Shown: positions 1-8,518 of the stretch, piece after piece | How the letters are laid out: each line of letters begins with the position of its first letter | How positions within the stretch are numbered: the stretch's first letter is position 1 | Assembly (NCBI RefSeq): GCF_900105315.1 | Contig: NZ_LT629766.1 | Span: forward strand, 2,728,001 to 2,792,000 | From: Brevibacterium siliguriense | GTDB lineage: Bacteria; Actinomycetota; Actinomycetes; Actinomycetales; Brevibacteriaceae | Direction: 5' to 3' | Length of the DNA stretch: 64,000 nucleotides | Translations under genes and position numbers: made by a program | The notes under the pieces: model-generated | What the model was told of the DNA's origin: nothing | What the model saw: the letters and a program-made list of their open reading frames with translations, nothing else | The model's database searches: none

Positions 1-533
1 GTCGCCACAGGTCTCGAGAAGCGTCGGAACGCAACGGGGAGGTACTTGAACGGCCCGCCGTGGACGACTCCGTTCTCGTCGATCTCACGGTACTTCACCC
101 CCAGGGTGCATTCGACGAACTTCGTGCACATGCCGAGGAGGCCGGCGACGATCATCCAGAAGGTCGCTCCGGGGCCGCCGAGAGCGATGGCTACGCCGAC
201 ACCGGCGATGTTGCCGAGGCCCACGGTGCCCGACAGAGCAGAGGCAAGTGCTTGGAAATGGGTGACCTCACCCGGGTCGGACTTCGAGGAGAACTTTCCG
301 CGGATGATCTCGAGAGACAGCTTCGCCCCTCGAGCCTGGATGAAGCCGAAGTAGACGGTGAAGACCGCTGCCGCGAAGATCAGCCACAGGACGACGAAGG
401 GAAACGAGATCGCTCCGATGGTGATCGGAAAGAAGATCATGCTGCCGAACCATGTCGCGATCGGGTCGAACCAAGAGTTGATGGCATCGTCGACCGGCGA
501 GACCGGCGCTGCTGAGATATGAAGATTATTCAT
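1..533 (-). CDS. AGCS-family alanine/sodium symporter, N-terminal part, cut by window edge
   Basis: Reading the minus strand from an ATG at 533 gives about 177 residues that run off the left edge. The protein starts [20 protein letters not shown] and continues through a first membrane segment (about residues 30-55). It then shows the hallmark stretch of the alanine/glycine:cation symporter family: [20 protein letters not shown], followed by [20 protein letters not shown] and a [14 protein letters not shown] motif. Family members import alanine or glycine with sodium through a LeuT-like fold in the cytoplasmic membrane. The gene is divergent from the SPFH gene, with about 140 bases between them. 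The substrate cannot be told from this part. Family assignment is firm; the C-terminus is not visible. Confidence 0.85.
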   Translation of the reverse strand, partial: MNNLHISAAPVSPVDDAINSWFDPIATWFGSMIFFPITIGAISFPFVVLWLIFAAAVFTVYFGFIQARGAKLSLEIIRGKFSSKSDPGEVTHFQALASALSGTVGLGNIAGVGVAIALGGPGATFWMIVAGLLGMCTKFVECTLGVKYREIDENGVVHGGPFKYLPVAFRRFSRPVA

Positions 534-673
534 AGTGTGAAAAGATACTGAGACCTGGGTCACATTCAAGCGTTCCACGTTGTGGGACGAGTTCAGTTAT
601 CGAACCGTTACCAAATAGCGCGTTCGATGAGATTTTGAGATTCGCGTCTCATTACCTGACCTAGACTGAATGC
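534..673 (+). promoter_or_regulatory. Divergent promoter region with palindrome and -10 box for SPFH gene
   Basis: TAGACT at 662-667 ends six bases before the ATG at 674, the spacing expected for a leaderless transcript, which is common in Actinobacteria. I see no good -35 at 17 bases. A perfect 5-bp inverted repeat (TGAGA-TTCGCG-TCTCA, 636-651) sits where a -35 would be, so it may be an operator. A second imperfect palindrome lies at 570-588. No regulator is adjacent, so the binding protein is unknown. Confidence 0.35.
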
Positions 674-2071
674 ATGACTCAGAACCCTCAGCAGCCAGGT
701 CAGCCACCGAACCGATCGTCGAATCCGAACCCCGATCGCGGCCCGGTCCCCAGCGGTGATCCGAGCACACATATCCAGACCGGTCACAGCCGACCCGCCG
801 CGTATCCCGGGGCGGAGGCAGTGACGAATCCCAATGGTCACTACGGGTCTCAGGGCGCTCAGTCCGGGTCGATCGGCGGTTCGGAATCGACAGCACAGTA
901 TGGTCCGCCTGCCGGAGCTCAGGCGAACACAGGCGCTCCGCCGCACCACGGCGAAGGCTCGCCCCTGCCCCCGGCACCGCAGAACCGTCGTACCGCCGGA
1001 CAGAATTCCGGTTCGGGCCCAAGGCCGAACTCCGGTTCCGGGCCGGCTCCGTCGCAGGCATCGGACAACGGGCCTCGACGCTCTGCACCGCAGACGCCTC
1101 ACTCGGCCCAAGGCTCCCCCGGCCCTGGTCGACCGAACCCAGCCCCCACCCGCATCGTCTCCCCCGATGGCGAAAAGGCCCGCGAGAAGCCGGCAGGCGG
1201 GGTCTCGGGCTACTTCGCCATCGTCGGCGCCATCGTCTTGCTGCTCGTCGCTGTGCTTCTGGGCATCGTCGGCTTCGTCATGACCTTCGCCCAGGTCGTT
1301 ATCGGAGTGGTCCTCTTCATCGTCGCCGTCCTGTGCTTCATCGCCTCGATGTTCCTGTTCAAGGGGTGCACCTCGGTGGCGCCCGGACATGCCGTCGTCC
1401 TGCAGCTCTACGGGAAGTACGTCGGAACCGTCCGGCAGTCGGGTCTGCGGTTCGTCAATCCCTTCTTCACGAAGGATCAGATCTCGACGCGGATCCGCAA
1501 TCATGAGACGTCGACGCTGAAGGTCAACGACCTCGACGGCAATCCGATCGAGATCGGCGCAGTGGTCGTATGGCAGGTCAGGGACACTGCGCAGGCGATG
1601 TTCGAGGTCGATGACTTCGAAGAGTTCGTCGCGATCCAGGCGGAGACCGCCGTCCGCCACATCGCGAACTCATATGCCTACGATTCCTCGGATCCTCGCC
1701 GAATGTCGCTGCGTGACAATGCCGATGAGATCACCTCGCGGCTCTCCGACGAGGTGGCAGCCCGAGTGATGGCCGCGGGCGTCACGGTCATCGAATCCCG
1801 CATCACCCAATTGGCCTATGCTCCGGAGATCGCCCGTGCCATGCTCCAGCGTCAGCAGGCCACGGCAGTCGTCGCTGCCCGTCAGCTCATCGTCGAAGGA
1901 GCTGTCGGCATGGTGGAGACCGCGATCGAGGAGATCGAAGGGCGACAGATCGTCAGGCTCGGACAGTCCGAACGAAGCGATCTCGTGTCGAACCTGATGA
2001 TCGTCCTCTGCGGGGATCAGGCGGCGCAGCCGACCATCAGCACCACCCGCAATCAGCAGTCAGCAGGCTGA
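674..2071 (+). CDS. SPFH/Band 7 domain membrane protein with Pro/Gly/Ser-rich N-terminus
   Basis: A protein of 465 residues. Residues 1 to about 175 are low-complexity (Pro, Gly, Gln, Ser, Asn) and probably disordered. Two hydrophobic segments follow (about 180-205 and 207-232). Next comes an SPFH domain containing GHAVVLQLYGKYVGTVRQSG and LRFVNPFFTKDQISTRIRNH, then the conserved IEIGAVVVWQVRDTAQAMFE region and a helical tail with RAMLQRQQATAVVAARQLIV. SPFH proteins (stomatin, prohibitin, flotillin) form membrane-associated oligomeric scaffolds. Nothing beside it links it to a particular partner, as is usual for flotillin-type operons with NfeD. The ATG at 674 may be leaderless. Family call is strong; cellular role unknown. 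Confidence 0.85.
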   Translation: MTQNPQQPGQPPNRSSNPNPDRGPVPSGDPSTHIQTGHSRPAAYPGAEAVTNPNGHYGSQGAQSGSIGGSESTAQYGPPAGAQANTGAPPHHGEGSPLPPAPQNRRTAGQNSGSGPRPNSGSGPAPSQASDNGPRRSAPQTPHSAQGSPGPGRPNPAPTRIVSPDGEKAREKPAGGVSGYFAIVGAIVLLLVAVLLGIVGFVMTFAQVVIGVVLFIVAVLCFIASMFLFKGCTSVAPGHAVVLQLYGKYVGTVRQSGLRFVNPFFTKDQISTRIRNHETSTLKVNDLDGNPIEIGAVVVWQVRDTAQAMFEVDDFEEFVAIQAETAVRHIANSYAYDSSDPRRMSLRDNADEITSRLSDEVAARVMAAGVTVIESRITQLAYAPEIARAMLQRQQATAVVAARQLIVEGAVGMVETAIEEIEGRQIVRLGQSERSDLVSNLMIVLCGDQAAQPTISTTRNQQSAG

Positions 2072-2096
2072 CTGTCCGGAGCGAGGACGGCCCCGT

Positions 2097-2141
2097 ACGA
2101 CTGCGCCCCGCCGACGGTTGACGTCGGCGGGGCGCAGTCGT
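2097..2141. terminator. Bidirectional terminator between SPFH gene and rne
   Basis: A perfect 19-bp inverted repeat (arms 2097-2115 and 2123-2141) with a 7-base loop lies between two convergent genes. No strong T tract follows on either strand, as is common for GC-rich actinobacterial terminators. Confidence 0.8.
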
Positions 2142-2162
2142 GTCTCAGCGAGAGTGTGGCGC

Positions 2163-5093
2163 TCAGTCCTCACCGATAATGACGAACGAGGCAGGCAGCT
2201 GTTCCTGCTTAGGTGCAGGAGCCTTCTTCTCCGGCTCGCTCTTCTTCGCCGGGGCCTTCTTGACTGGTGCTGCGGCAGCGACCTTCGTTTCGCTGTTCGC
2301 GCCGATCATCAGCGGCAGGTCCTTCGGCTCTTCGGCCGCAGGCTTCGTTTCCGCTGCAGGCTTCCGTTCGGCATCCGGTGCGTGCTCATCGCCACTCGAC
2401 TTCTCGTCGGGCGTCTCCGTCTGCGAATCGTCGTTCCGGTTCGAGCGGGAACGGCGCCGTCCGTTGCGGGAACGCGACCTGGACTTGCCGTTCTCGTCGT
2501 TGGCCTCGGAGTCGGCACTCTGAGACTGAGTCTCAGGCTTCGACTCGGCCGATTCGGCCTCGTCCTTCTTCAGGGTGGCCTTCGCGATCGCGGCGACGGC
2601 CGACCGGGAAGCGTCCGACGATACGGTCTCCTCCGTCGACTCGGCCTCGTTGTGCTTGGACTTCGAGCCGGAGTCGCCCCGACGCTTGCGGTTACGGCGG
2701 TTGTCGTGGTTCGACGAGCGGTTGCCGCGGTACGCCTTCGAGCCGTCTTCTTCCGATCCTGGCAGCAGCAGTCCCCGACCGGTGAGGTCCTCACCGGCGC
2801 TGACGAGAGATTCGGCGAGTCCGGTGCCGATGCGCTTGCGCGTCATCTGCACGAGGCCAAGCGACGTCACCTCGGCGACCTGATGCTTCGTCCGGTCACG
2901 GCCCAGACATTCGACGAGGCGGCGCACCACGAGATCACGGTTGGATTCCAGCACCATGTCGATGAAGTCGACGACGATGATTCCGCCGATGTCACGCAGA
3001 CGGATCTGCCGGATGACCTCCTCGGCGGCCTCGAGGTTGTTGCGGGTCACCGTCTCCTCGAGATTGCCTCCGGAGCCGGTGAACTTGCCGGTGTTGACGT
3101 CGACGACCGTCATCGCTTCGGTGCGGTCGATGACGAGGGAACCACCCGAAGGCAGATTCACGGTGCGCTGGAGTGCCTTCTGGACCTGCTCCTCGATCCT
3201 GTAGTGGTCGAAGATGTCCTCGTCCTCGTCATAGCTGTGGACGCGATCGAGCAGGTCAGGGGCCACTGATTCGACGTACTCGTGAATCGTGTTCCATGCG
3301 CTGTCGCCGTCGATGACAAGGGAGCTGAAGTCCTCGTTGAAGACGTCGCGGATGATGCGCACGATCATGTCGGGCTCGCTGTAGAGCAGCTGGGGAGCCA
3401 GCACCTTCGTCGACTTGGATTTCTTCTCGATCGTCTCCCACCGCTTGGCGAGACGTTCGACATCGCGCGAGAGGTCGGTATCAGTGGCACCCTCGGCGGC
3501 GGTGCGCACGATGACGCCGTTCGAATCGCCGACGAGCTGCTTGAGCAGCTTCTTCAGACGGGCACGTTCGTTATCGGGCAGCTTCCGCGAGATTCCGGTC
3601 ATCGAATTGCCGGGCACGTAGACGAGGAACCGTCCGGGCAGAGAGATCTGGCTGGTCAGCCGCGCACCCTTGTGTCCGATCGGATCCTTTGTCACCTGCA
3701 CGAGCACGGCATCGCCGGGGCTCAGCGCGGTTTCGATGCGGCGCGCCTTGCCGTCCACGCCGAGTGCGTCCCAGTTGACTTCACCGGCATAGAGCACGGC
3801 GTTGCGGCCCTTGCCGATGTCGATGAATGCCGCTTCCATGCTCGGCAGCACGTTCTGGACCTTGCCCAGGTACACGTTGCCGATGAGAGAGGACTGCTGG
3901 CGGTTCTCCTTGAGGTAGTGCTCGACGGCGATTCCGTCTTCGACGACGACGAGCTGTGTCTGGTCGCCGCTCTCACGCACCAGCATGGTGCGCTCGACGG
4001 ACTCGCGCCGCGCGAGGAATTCTGCTTCGGTGATGATGGGGCGACGGCGTCCGGCTTCGCGGCCCTCCTTGCGCCGCTGACGCTTGGCTTCGAGACGGGT
4101 CGAACCCTTGAGCGAGGTGACCTCGTCGCGGTCGGTGCTGCGGGTGCGGGATCGGCGACGGCGGCGACGGCGTGAACCGCTGTCGGAATCGTCATCACCG
4201 TCGTCGGAATCCGAGTCGTCGGAGTCTTTGTGATCGGACGACTTGCTATCCGATTTCGAGTGTGAGTCCTCGGAGTCCGAGTCGGAACTCTGCTTCGAAC
4301 CGCTGTTGTTCGATCGTGAACCGCGCTTCGACGGCTTCGAATCCTGGTTGTCGGCGGAGTCCGAGGAGTCGTCCGCGGAATCTCTCGAGTCATCGGCGGA
4401 GTCCGAGGAATCGTCGTGGGAGTCGCCGCGGTTGCGCGAGCGACGACCGCGACCGCCTCGGCGACGGCGCGGACCGTTCGAGCTCTCGTCCTCGTCGCTG
4501 TCGTTATGCCTGTTCTCCTGTGAGGTCGAGGCGTCGTCATCGGTGTCGTCGGAATCGTCCCAATCGTCGGAGTCGTCCTCGACCTTGACGACCTCGGCGT
4601 GTTCGGCCTTCGGGACCTGGAAGATCAGTCCGCCGTCATATGGCACTGCAGGGGCCGTTCGGGGTTCGGGTGCGGCGGCCGCCGGTGCCGGCGCGGCGAA
4701 GGGATTGCGAGGGTCGAAACTCGGCGCGGTCTCCGCAGTCGTCGGCTCGTCATCGGAGTCATCGTTGTCATCGGAATCATCGTCGTCGTCCGAGTCTCCG
4801 CGGACGAACTCCTCGAAGACGAGTCCCCGATTGGCTACGGCATCGGCAGCCGATTTCGGGCCGCCTCTGCGAGGGGCGGGTTCCTCTTCCTCTTCTTCGT
4901 CGCCATCGGCGTCGCCGATGCGCAGCGATTCGGCCGCCTCGGCGATGTCGTCGAGGCGTGCGCGCACGCTGTCGTCGACGTCCTCGTGTTCGGCGTTCTT
5001 GGCACTTGCCGACTGCTGCAGATTCGCGAGGTCCGCGAGAATGCCTTCGGTCGGATCTGTCGACTCCGTGCCGTCGTTCGACGTATCGTTCAT
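2163..5093 (-). CDS. rne: Ribonuclease E/G
   Basis: A protein of 976 residues: the endoribonuclease for mRNA decay and rRNA/tRNA processing. I start it at ATG 5093, which has a GGGAG sequence five bases upstream. A more upstream ATG at 5183 stays open but has no ribosome site. Residues 1 to about 340 are acidic, with Ser/Asp runs and basic patches. The catalytic core begins near residue 370 (MLVRESGDQTQLVVVEDGI), with an S1 domain (IGNVYLGKVQNVLPSMEAAF). The metal-binding aspartates lie in VVDVNTGKF (Asp665) and VVDFIDM (Asp709, Asp712). The tail after about residue 790 is basic and disordered, ending in a Lys/Ala/Pro-rich region. The Zn-link CxxC usually found after the DNase-I-like domain is absent: residues 764-774 read VSAGEDLTGRG. 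The N-terminal extension with the core in the middle is the usual actinobacterial layout. Confidence 0.95.
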   Translation of the reverse strand: MNDTSNDGTESTDPTEGILADLANLQQSASAKNAEHEDVDDSVRARLDDIAEAAESLRIGDADGDEEEEEEPAPRRGGPKSAADAVANRGLVFEEFVRGDSDDDDDSDDNDDSDDEPTTAETAPSFDPRNPFAAPAPAAAAPEPRTAPAVPYDGGLIFQVPKAEHAEVVKVEDDSDDWDDSDDTDDDASTSQENRHNDSDEDESSNGPRRRRGGRGRRSRNRGDSHDDSSDSADDSRDSADDSSDSADNQDSKPSKRGSRSNNSGSKQSSDSDSEDSHSKSDSKSSDHKDSDDSDSDDGDDDSDSGSRRRRRRRSRTRSTDRDEVTSLKGSTRLEAKRQRRKEGREAGRRRPIITEAEFLARRESVERTMLVRESGDQTQLVVVEDGIAVEHYLKENRQQSSLIGNVYLGKVQNVLPSMEAAFIDIGKGRNAVLYAGEVNWDALGVDGKARRIETALSPGDAVLVQVTKDPIGHKGARLTSQISLPGRFLVYVPGNSMTGISRKLPDNERARLKKLLKQLVGDSNGVIVRTAAEGATDTDLSRDVERLAKRWETIEKKSKSTKVLAPQLLYSEPDMIVRIIRDVFNEDFSSLVIDGDSAWNTIHEYVESVAPDLLDRVHSYDEDEDIFDHYRIEEQVQKALQRTVNLPSGGSLVIDRTEAMTVVDVNTGKFTGSGGNLEETVTRNNLEAAEEVIRQIRLRDIGGIIVVDFIDMVLESNRDLVVRRLVECLGRDRTKHQVAEVTSLGLVQMTRKRIGTGLAESLVSAGEDLTGRGLLLPGSEEDGSKAYRGNRSSNHDNRRNRKRRGDSGSKSKHNEAESTEETVSSDASRSAVAAIAKATLKKDEAESAESKPETQSQSADSEANDENGKSRSRSRNGRRRSRSNRNDDSQTETPDEKSSGDEHAPDAERKPAAETKPAAEEPKDLPLMIGANSETKVAAAAPVKKAPAKKSEPEKKAPAPKQEQLPASFVIIGED
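4351..4415. repeat. 42-bp period direct repeat within rne
   Basis: A 23-base unit at 4351-4373 recurs at 4393-4415 with one difference, giving a 42-base (14-residue) period. It encodes the Ser/Asp-rich DDSSDSADDSRDSA-type repeat in the disordered acidic part of RNase E. It keeps frame, so length changes here would alter only the linker. Confidence 0.7.
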
Positions 5094-5393
5094 CGTATCT
5101 CCCAGTCCGAAGACGCCGTCCACACCATACGGATCTTCGGATCCTTGCATGGTCCGCAATGGACCGAAACCAGTGGATGGCACGTCCGGCTCGCGCTCAG
5201 CGCGTAGGCCTTCCGCACTGCCTCATCTTGTTGTCGACCTGCGAGGTCATACCCTCGACTCGGTGGAGGCACTTCTCCTGCTCGGTGTGAGAACAGGTAT
5301 CCGTCCGACCATTATGTCACAGAAGTGACTTGCTCTGAGGTTTCGTGGGGTGCGGGGTTTGCCGCACGGGACGCGGCCAGGCATTCTTGAGGA
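5094..5393. other. Intergenic region between divergent rne and VKOR genes
   Basis: About 300 bases without a convincing gene. Some frames stay open, but none has a ribosome-binding site or a recognisable product. It must hold both divergent promoters, yet I could not identify a confident -10/-35 pair. The last 15 bases carry TTGAGGA immediately before the VKOR GTG. Confidence 0.5.
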
Positions 5394-6041
5394 GTGAACA
5401 CCACACTGACTCACTCCGATGATCTCGAGACCGCTGATACCACTTCGTCGTGGGTGCTCAGATCGGTGCCGTTCGGCATCTTCCTCATCATCGCCTCCGT
5501 CATCGGCTTCCTGGCTTCGTTCTCGCTGTCGGCGGAGAAGTACGAGAAACTGGCGAATCCGGACGTCGTGCTCTCCTGCGACCTCAACCCGTTCTTCTCA
5601 TGTGGTTCGGTCATGGAGCATGCCGAGGCCGAGCTTCTGGGCTTCCCCAATCAGCTCATGGGCATCGCGGCATTCGTCTTCCCGCTGCTGCTCGGGGTGC
5701 TCATCCTGTCCGGAACTCGCCTGCCCCGCTGGGTGATGGTTGGGCTGAACATCGGGTTGGCCTGCGGAGTGGCGCTGGTGATGTTCCTGTTCTACGTCTC
5801 CATCTATAAGATCGGCGTCGGCTGCCCGTGGTGCATCATCGTGTGGACCGTGACGATTCCGATGTTCATGGCCGTCACAGCCCGCAATCTTCTCACCGGA
5901 GCATTCGGCCGGAAAGCCGCCGGCAATGCCGTGGCCCGGGTCCTGGCCAAGGAGAACATCGTTCTGTCGGTGCTGTGGCTGCTCATCATCCTCGCGTGCA
6001 TCGTCGTGCAGTTCTGGGCATTCTTCTCCAACCTGTTCTGA
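5394..6041 (+). CDS. Vitamin K epoxide reductase (VKOR) family membrane protein
   Basis: A protein of 215 residues with about five membrane helices (roughly 22-44, 88-106, 113-136, 145-163, 188-212). It has the four VKOR cysteines: a loop pair Cys62 and Cys70 (SCDLNPFFSCGSVM) and the active-site CPWC (Cys144, Cys147) beside the quinone site. Bacterial VKOR proteins reoxidise DsbA-type thiol oxidases with a quinone, so this is probably the disulfide-forming oxidase of the envelope. No DsbA fusion or adjacent DsbA is present. The start is uncertain: the GTG at 5394 is directly abutted by TTGAGGA, which leaves almost no SD spacing, but the next in-frame start would cut into the first helix. A strong terminator follows. 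Confidence 0.9.
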   Translation: MNTTLTHSDDLETADTTSSWVLRSVPFGIFLIIASVIGFLASFSLSAEKYEKLANPDVVLSCDLNPFFSCGSVMEHAEAELLGFPNQLMGIAAFVFPLLLGVLILSGTRLPRWVMVGLNIGLACGVALVMFLFYVSIYKIGVGCPWCIIVWTVTIPMFMAVTARNLLTGAFGRKAAGNAVARVLAKENIVLSVLWLLIILACIVVQFWAFFSNLF

Positions 6042-6059
6042 GCTCTGACTGCGTACATA

Positions 6060-6099
6060 CAGTGAGGGCGCCCCACCTTCTGGTGGAGCGCCCTCACTG
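6060..6099. terminator. Bidirectional terminator between VKOR gene and ndk
   Basis: Arms of 18 bases (6060-6077 and 6082-6099) with one mismatch and a TTCT tetraloop, placed between convergent genes. Confidence 0.85.
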
Positions 6100-6154
6100 A
6101 TTCGATCGGCGCGACTCGGTCGTCGATCGATCGTTCTCGATCTGGTGTCGGCCG

Positions 6155-6574
6155 TCAGTCTTCGGCCGGGTACCAGATTCCGATCTCGCGTTCGGCCGAT
6201 TCGGTGGAATCGGATCCGTGGACGAGATTCTTCTGCACCTTCTCACCCCAGTCGCGGCCGAGGTCGCCGCGGATCGTGCCCGGAGCCGCAGCCGTCGGGT
6301 CGGTGGCACCGGCCAGAGACCGGAAGCCGGGGATGACACCCTGTCCGGAGGCGATGATCGAGACGATCGGCCCTTCGGACATGAAGTCGACGAGCGGCTG
6401 GTAGAACGGCTTGCCTTCGTGCTCGGCGTAGTGGGCTGCCAGTTCGGCGGCGGTGGCCGAACGGAGATCCAGGGCGTCGATCGCGTAGCCCTTGGCTTCG
6501 ATTCGGGCCACAATCTGTCCGACGAGTCCGCGAGCGACTCCGTCGGGCTTGATGACAATGAGCGTACGTTCCAT
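6155..6574 (-). CDS. ndk: Nucleoside diphosphate kinase
   Basis: A protein of 139 residues that transfers phosphate from ATP to other (d)NDPs through a phosphohistidine. It starts MERTLIVIKPDGVARGLVGQ and has the catalytic NLVHGSDS motif with His119, plus the family's RGDLGRDWG segment. I place the start at ATG 6574, which has GGAAGGA upstream and matches the family N-terminus; a frame open to 6610 adds 12 residues with no support. It lies downstream of folC and the DUF4233 gene, as in other actinobacteria, with an 82-base gap. Length is normal for the family. Confidence 0.97.
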   Translation of the reverse strand: MERTLIVIKPDGVARGLVGQIVARIEAKGYAIDALDLRSATAAELAAHYAEHEGKPFYQPLVDFMSEGPIVSIIASGQGVIPGFRSLAGATDPTAAAPGTIRGDLGRDWGEKVQKNLVHGSDSTESAEREIGIWYPAED

Positions 6575-6656
6575 TCCGGTCCTTCCAATTTCGTGTGGAC
6601 GTCGGTCCACAGTCTACCCGGGCGCCGAGGCGGTCCCGCCTGGGCAATGATGAGGT

Positions 6657-7022
6657 TCAGTCGCGCGCTGCGACCTCACGATCGATGCGGGCCGACCAGT
6701 AGACGGCCACGGCCCACAGGGCGATGAAGAGCGCTGCGACGAAGAACATCGAGGTGAGCACGAAGCCTGAAGCCAGCAGCAGCACCTGGACGACCCAGCC
6801 GAGGATCACGCCGGGACGTTTCTGCCCGATCCGTCGGGGCAGCAGGACGACTGCGACGATCGCCAGCACGGCGACGACGGAGGCGCCGATGAGCAGCTGC
6901 GTCAAGGTCAGGGTCTGGGCAGATTTCACCGACAGTCCGAAGGTCGTGAGCACTGCGAAGTAGACGACGACGAGTTCGCAGATGAGGATCGATCCGCACA
7001 GAACGGGGTACTTCGACTTCAT
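6657..7022 (-). CDS. DUF4233 family small membrane protein
   Basis: A protein of 121 residues with four predicted membrane helices (about 7-30, 41-61, 72-93, 95-113), starting [20 protein letters not shown]. Its function is unknown. It belongs to the DUF4233 family that regularly follows folC in Actinobacteria. Its ATG (7022-7020) overlaps the folC stop codon in an ATGA arrangement, so its translation is probably coupled to folC. A longer upstream frame would start inside folC and has no family support. The constant pairing with folC suggests a shared need, but no activity can be read from the sequence. Confidence 0.85.
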   Translation of the reverse strand: MKSKYPVLCGSILICELVVVYFAVLTTFGLSVKSAQTLTLTQLLIGASVVAVLAIVAVVLLPRRIGQKRPGVILGWVVQVLLLASGFVLTSMFFVAALFIALWAVAVYWSARIDREVAARD

Positions 7023-8518
7023 CGCTCCTCCCCTCGTCCCAGCAGCAGGCGGGCCTCGGCCACGGTGTAGATGGAACCGGTGACGACGATCCCCGGGCTC
7101 TTCGCGTCGACGCTGTTGGCCAGGTCGATGGCCTTCATCAGGGCGGCATTGAGGTCGGAGGCGACGATGACGGAATCCTCGTCCACCCACTCCCGGGCCG
7201 CCTCGGCGAGGTCGTCGACCGGCAGCGCACGGGAATTGAGATTCTCGCTGACGACGAACACATCGGCGCTGCGGTGGAGCTCTTCGATGACGCCGTCGCT
7301 GTCCTTGTCGGCCAGCATCGCCAACACCATGACGACATAGTCGAAGTCGAACGCCTCGGTGAGGGTCTCGGCGAGCACATGTGCGGCATCCGAGTTGTGG
7401 GCTCCGTCGACGACAACGCTGGGGCCGGTCCGCACGAGTTCGGCGCGACCCGGTGATGTCACGCGGGCCAGCCCCTCGGCCACGGTCTCCTGGTCGAGCG
7501 GCTTGTCCTCGGCACCGAGGAAGGCCTCGGCCGCGACGATCGCGACAGCGGCATTGTGGGCCTGATGGACTCCGTGCAGAGGCAGGAAGAGGTCGGAGTA
7601 GACGTCTCTGCGGCCCTGAACGGTGATGAGCTGACCGTCGACGGCCCGCTGCCGGTCGAGGAGGCGGAAATCGCGTTCCTCGGTGGCCAGCGGAACCCCT
7701 CGTCGGGCTGCTTCCTCGTCGAGGACGGCCTGGGCAGCCTCGTCCTGGACGGCAGACACGGCGACCGGCTCCGGAGCCGGGCTGTCCTCAACGCTGCGGT
7801 CGAGGATTCCGGCCTTCGTTGCGGCGATCTCCTCGATGGTGTCGCCGAGGAACAGCTGATGGTCGAGACCGATCTTCGTGAACACGCACACCTGGGCGTC
7901 GGCGACGTTCGTCGAATCCCATGCTCCGCCCATGCCGACCTCCGTGACGACGACATCGACCGGGGCATCGGCGAACACGGCGAAGGCCAGGACGGTCAGT
8001 GCTTCGAAATAAGTCAGCTTCGCGCGGCCTTCGGCTTCGAGCTGGGTGTCGACGATCTCGAGGTACGGGGCGATCTCGTCATAGATGCGCACGAAGGTAT
8101 GTGCGGATACGGGTGCCCCGTCCACCGAGATCCGTTCGGTCACCGAATGCAGGTGCGGACTGGTGAACCGGCCAACCCGGAGTTCGTGAGCGGTGATGAG
8201 CGAATCGATCATCCGCGCCGTCGAGGTCTTCCCGTTCGTGCCCGTGATCGTGATCGTCGGGGCAGCGGTGTGGATGTCGCCGAGGACCTCACAAGCCCGC
8301 CGGGTCGCATCGAGGCGCAGTTCGACCTGCGTCTCCCCCGCCCGAGCCAGCAGCAGGGCGTACACGCGCGCGAGTTCGGCCCGAGCGGCCTCATCGACGA
8401 CTGGTTCGGGCAGAGGTTCCGGCTCCGCCTCTTCCGCGATCTGCGGACCTTCGACAGCGGCCAGCAGCTCCTCAGCTTCGGCCGCCGGATCCTCGGCTGG
8501 GGTGTTGTCGTCGCTCAT
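7019..8518 (-). CDS. folC: Bifunctional dihydrofolate synthase / folylpolyglutamate synthase
   Basis: A protein of 499 residues of the Mur-ligase superfamily. It joins glutamate to dihydropteroate and extends folate polyglutamate tails, using ATP in the cytoplasm. Motifs seen: P-loop [15 protein letters not shown] (about residues 88-102), the omega-loop region [17 protein letters not shown], the metal/ATP region [36 protein letters not shown], and [11 protein letters not shown] in the C-terminal domain. An acidic Glu/Ala/Pro-rich stretch of about 45 residues precedes the catalytic fold. The ATG overlaps the ileS stop as ATGA, so folC sits in an ileS-folC-DUF4233 operon and may share ileS control through coupling. 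Confidence 0.96.
   Translation of the reverse strand: MSDDNTPAEDPAAEAEELLAAVEGPQIAEEAEPEPLPEPVVDEAARAELARVYALLLARAGETQVELRLDATRRACEVLGDIHTAAPTITITGTNGKTSTARMIDSLITAHELRVGRFTSPHLHSVTERISVDGAPVSAHTFVRIYDEIAPYLEIVDTQLEAEGRAKLTYFEALTVLAFAVFADAPVDVVVTEVGMGGAWDSTNVADAQVCVFTKIGLDHQLFLGDTIEEIAATKAGILDRSVEDSPAPEPVAVSAVQDEAAQAVLDEEAARRGVPLATEERDFRLLDRQRAVDGQLITVQGRRDVYSDLFLPLHGVHQAHNAAVAIVAAEAFLGAEDKPLDQETVAEGLARVTSPGRAELVRTGPSVVVDGAHNSDAAHVLAETLTEAFDFDYVVMVLAMLADKDSDGVIEELHRSADVFVVSENLNSRALPVDDLAEAAREWVDEDSVIVASDLNAALMKAIDLANSVDAKSPGIVVTGSIYTVAEARLLLGRGEER

Noticed and set aside
5094-5183. Upstream extension of RNase E to ATG 5183
   Set aside because: No SD before 5183; ATG 5093 has GGGAG at good spacing.
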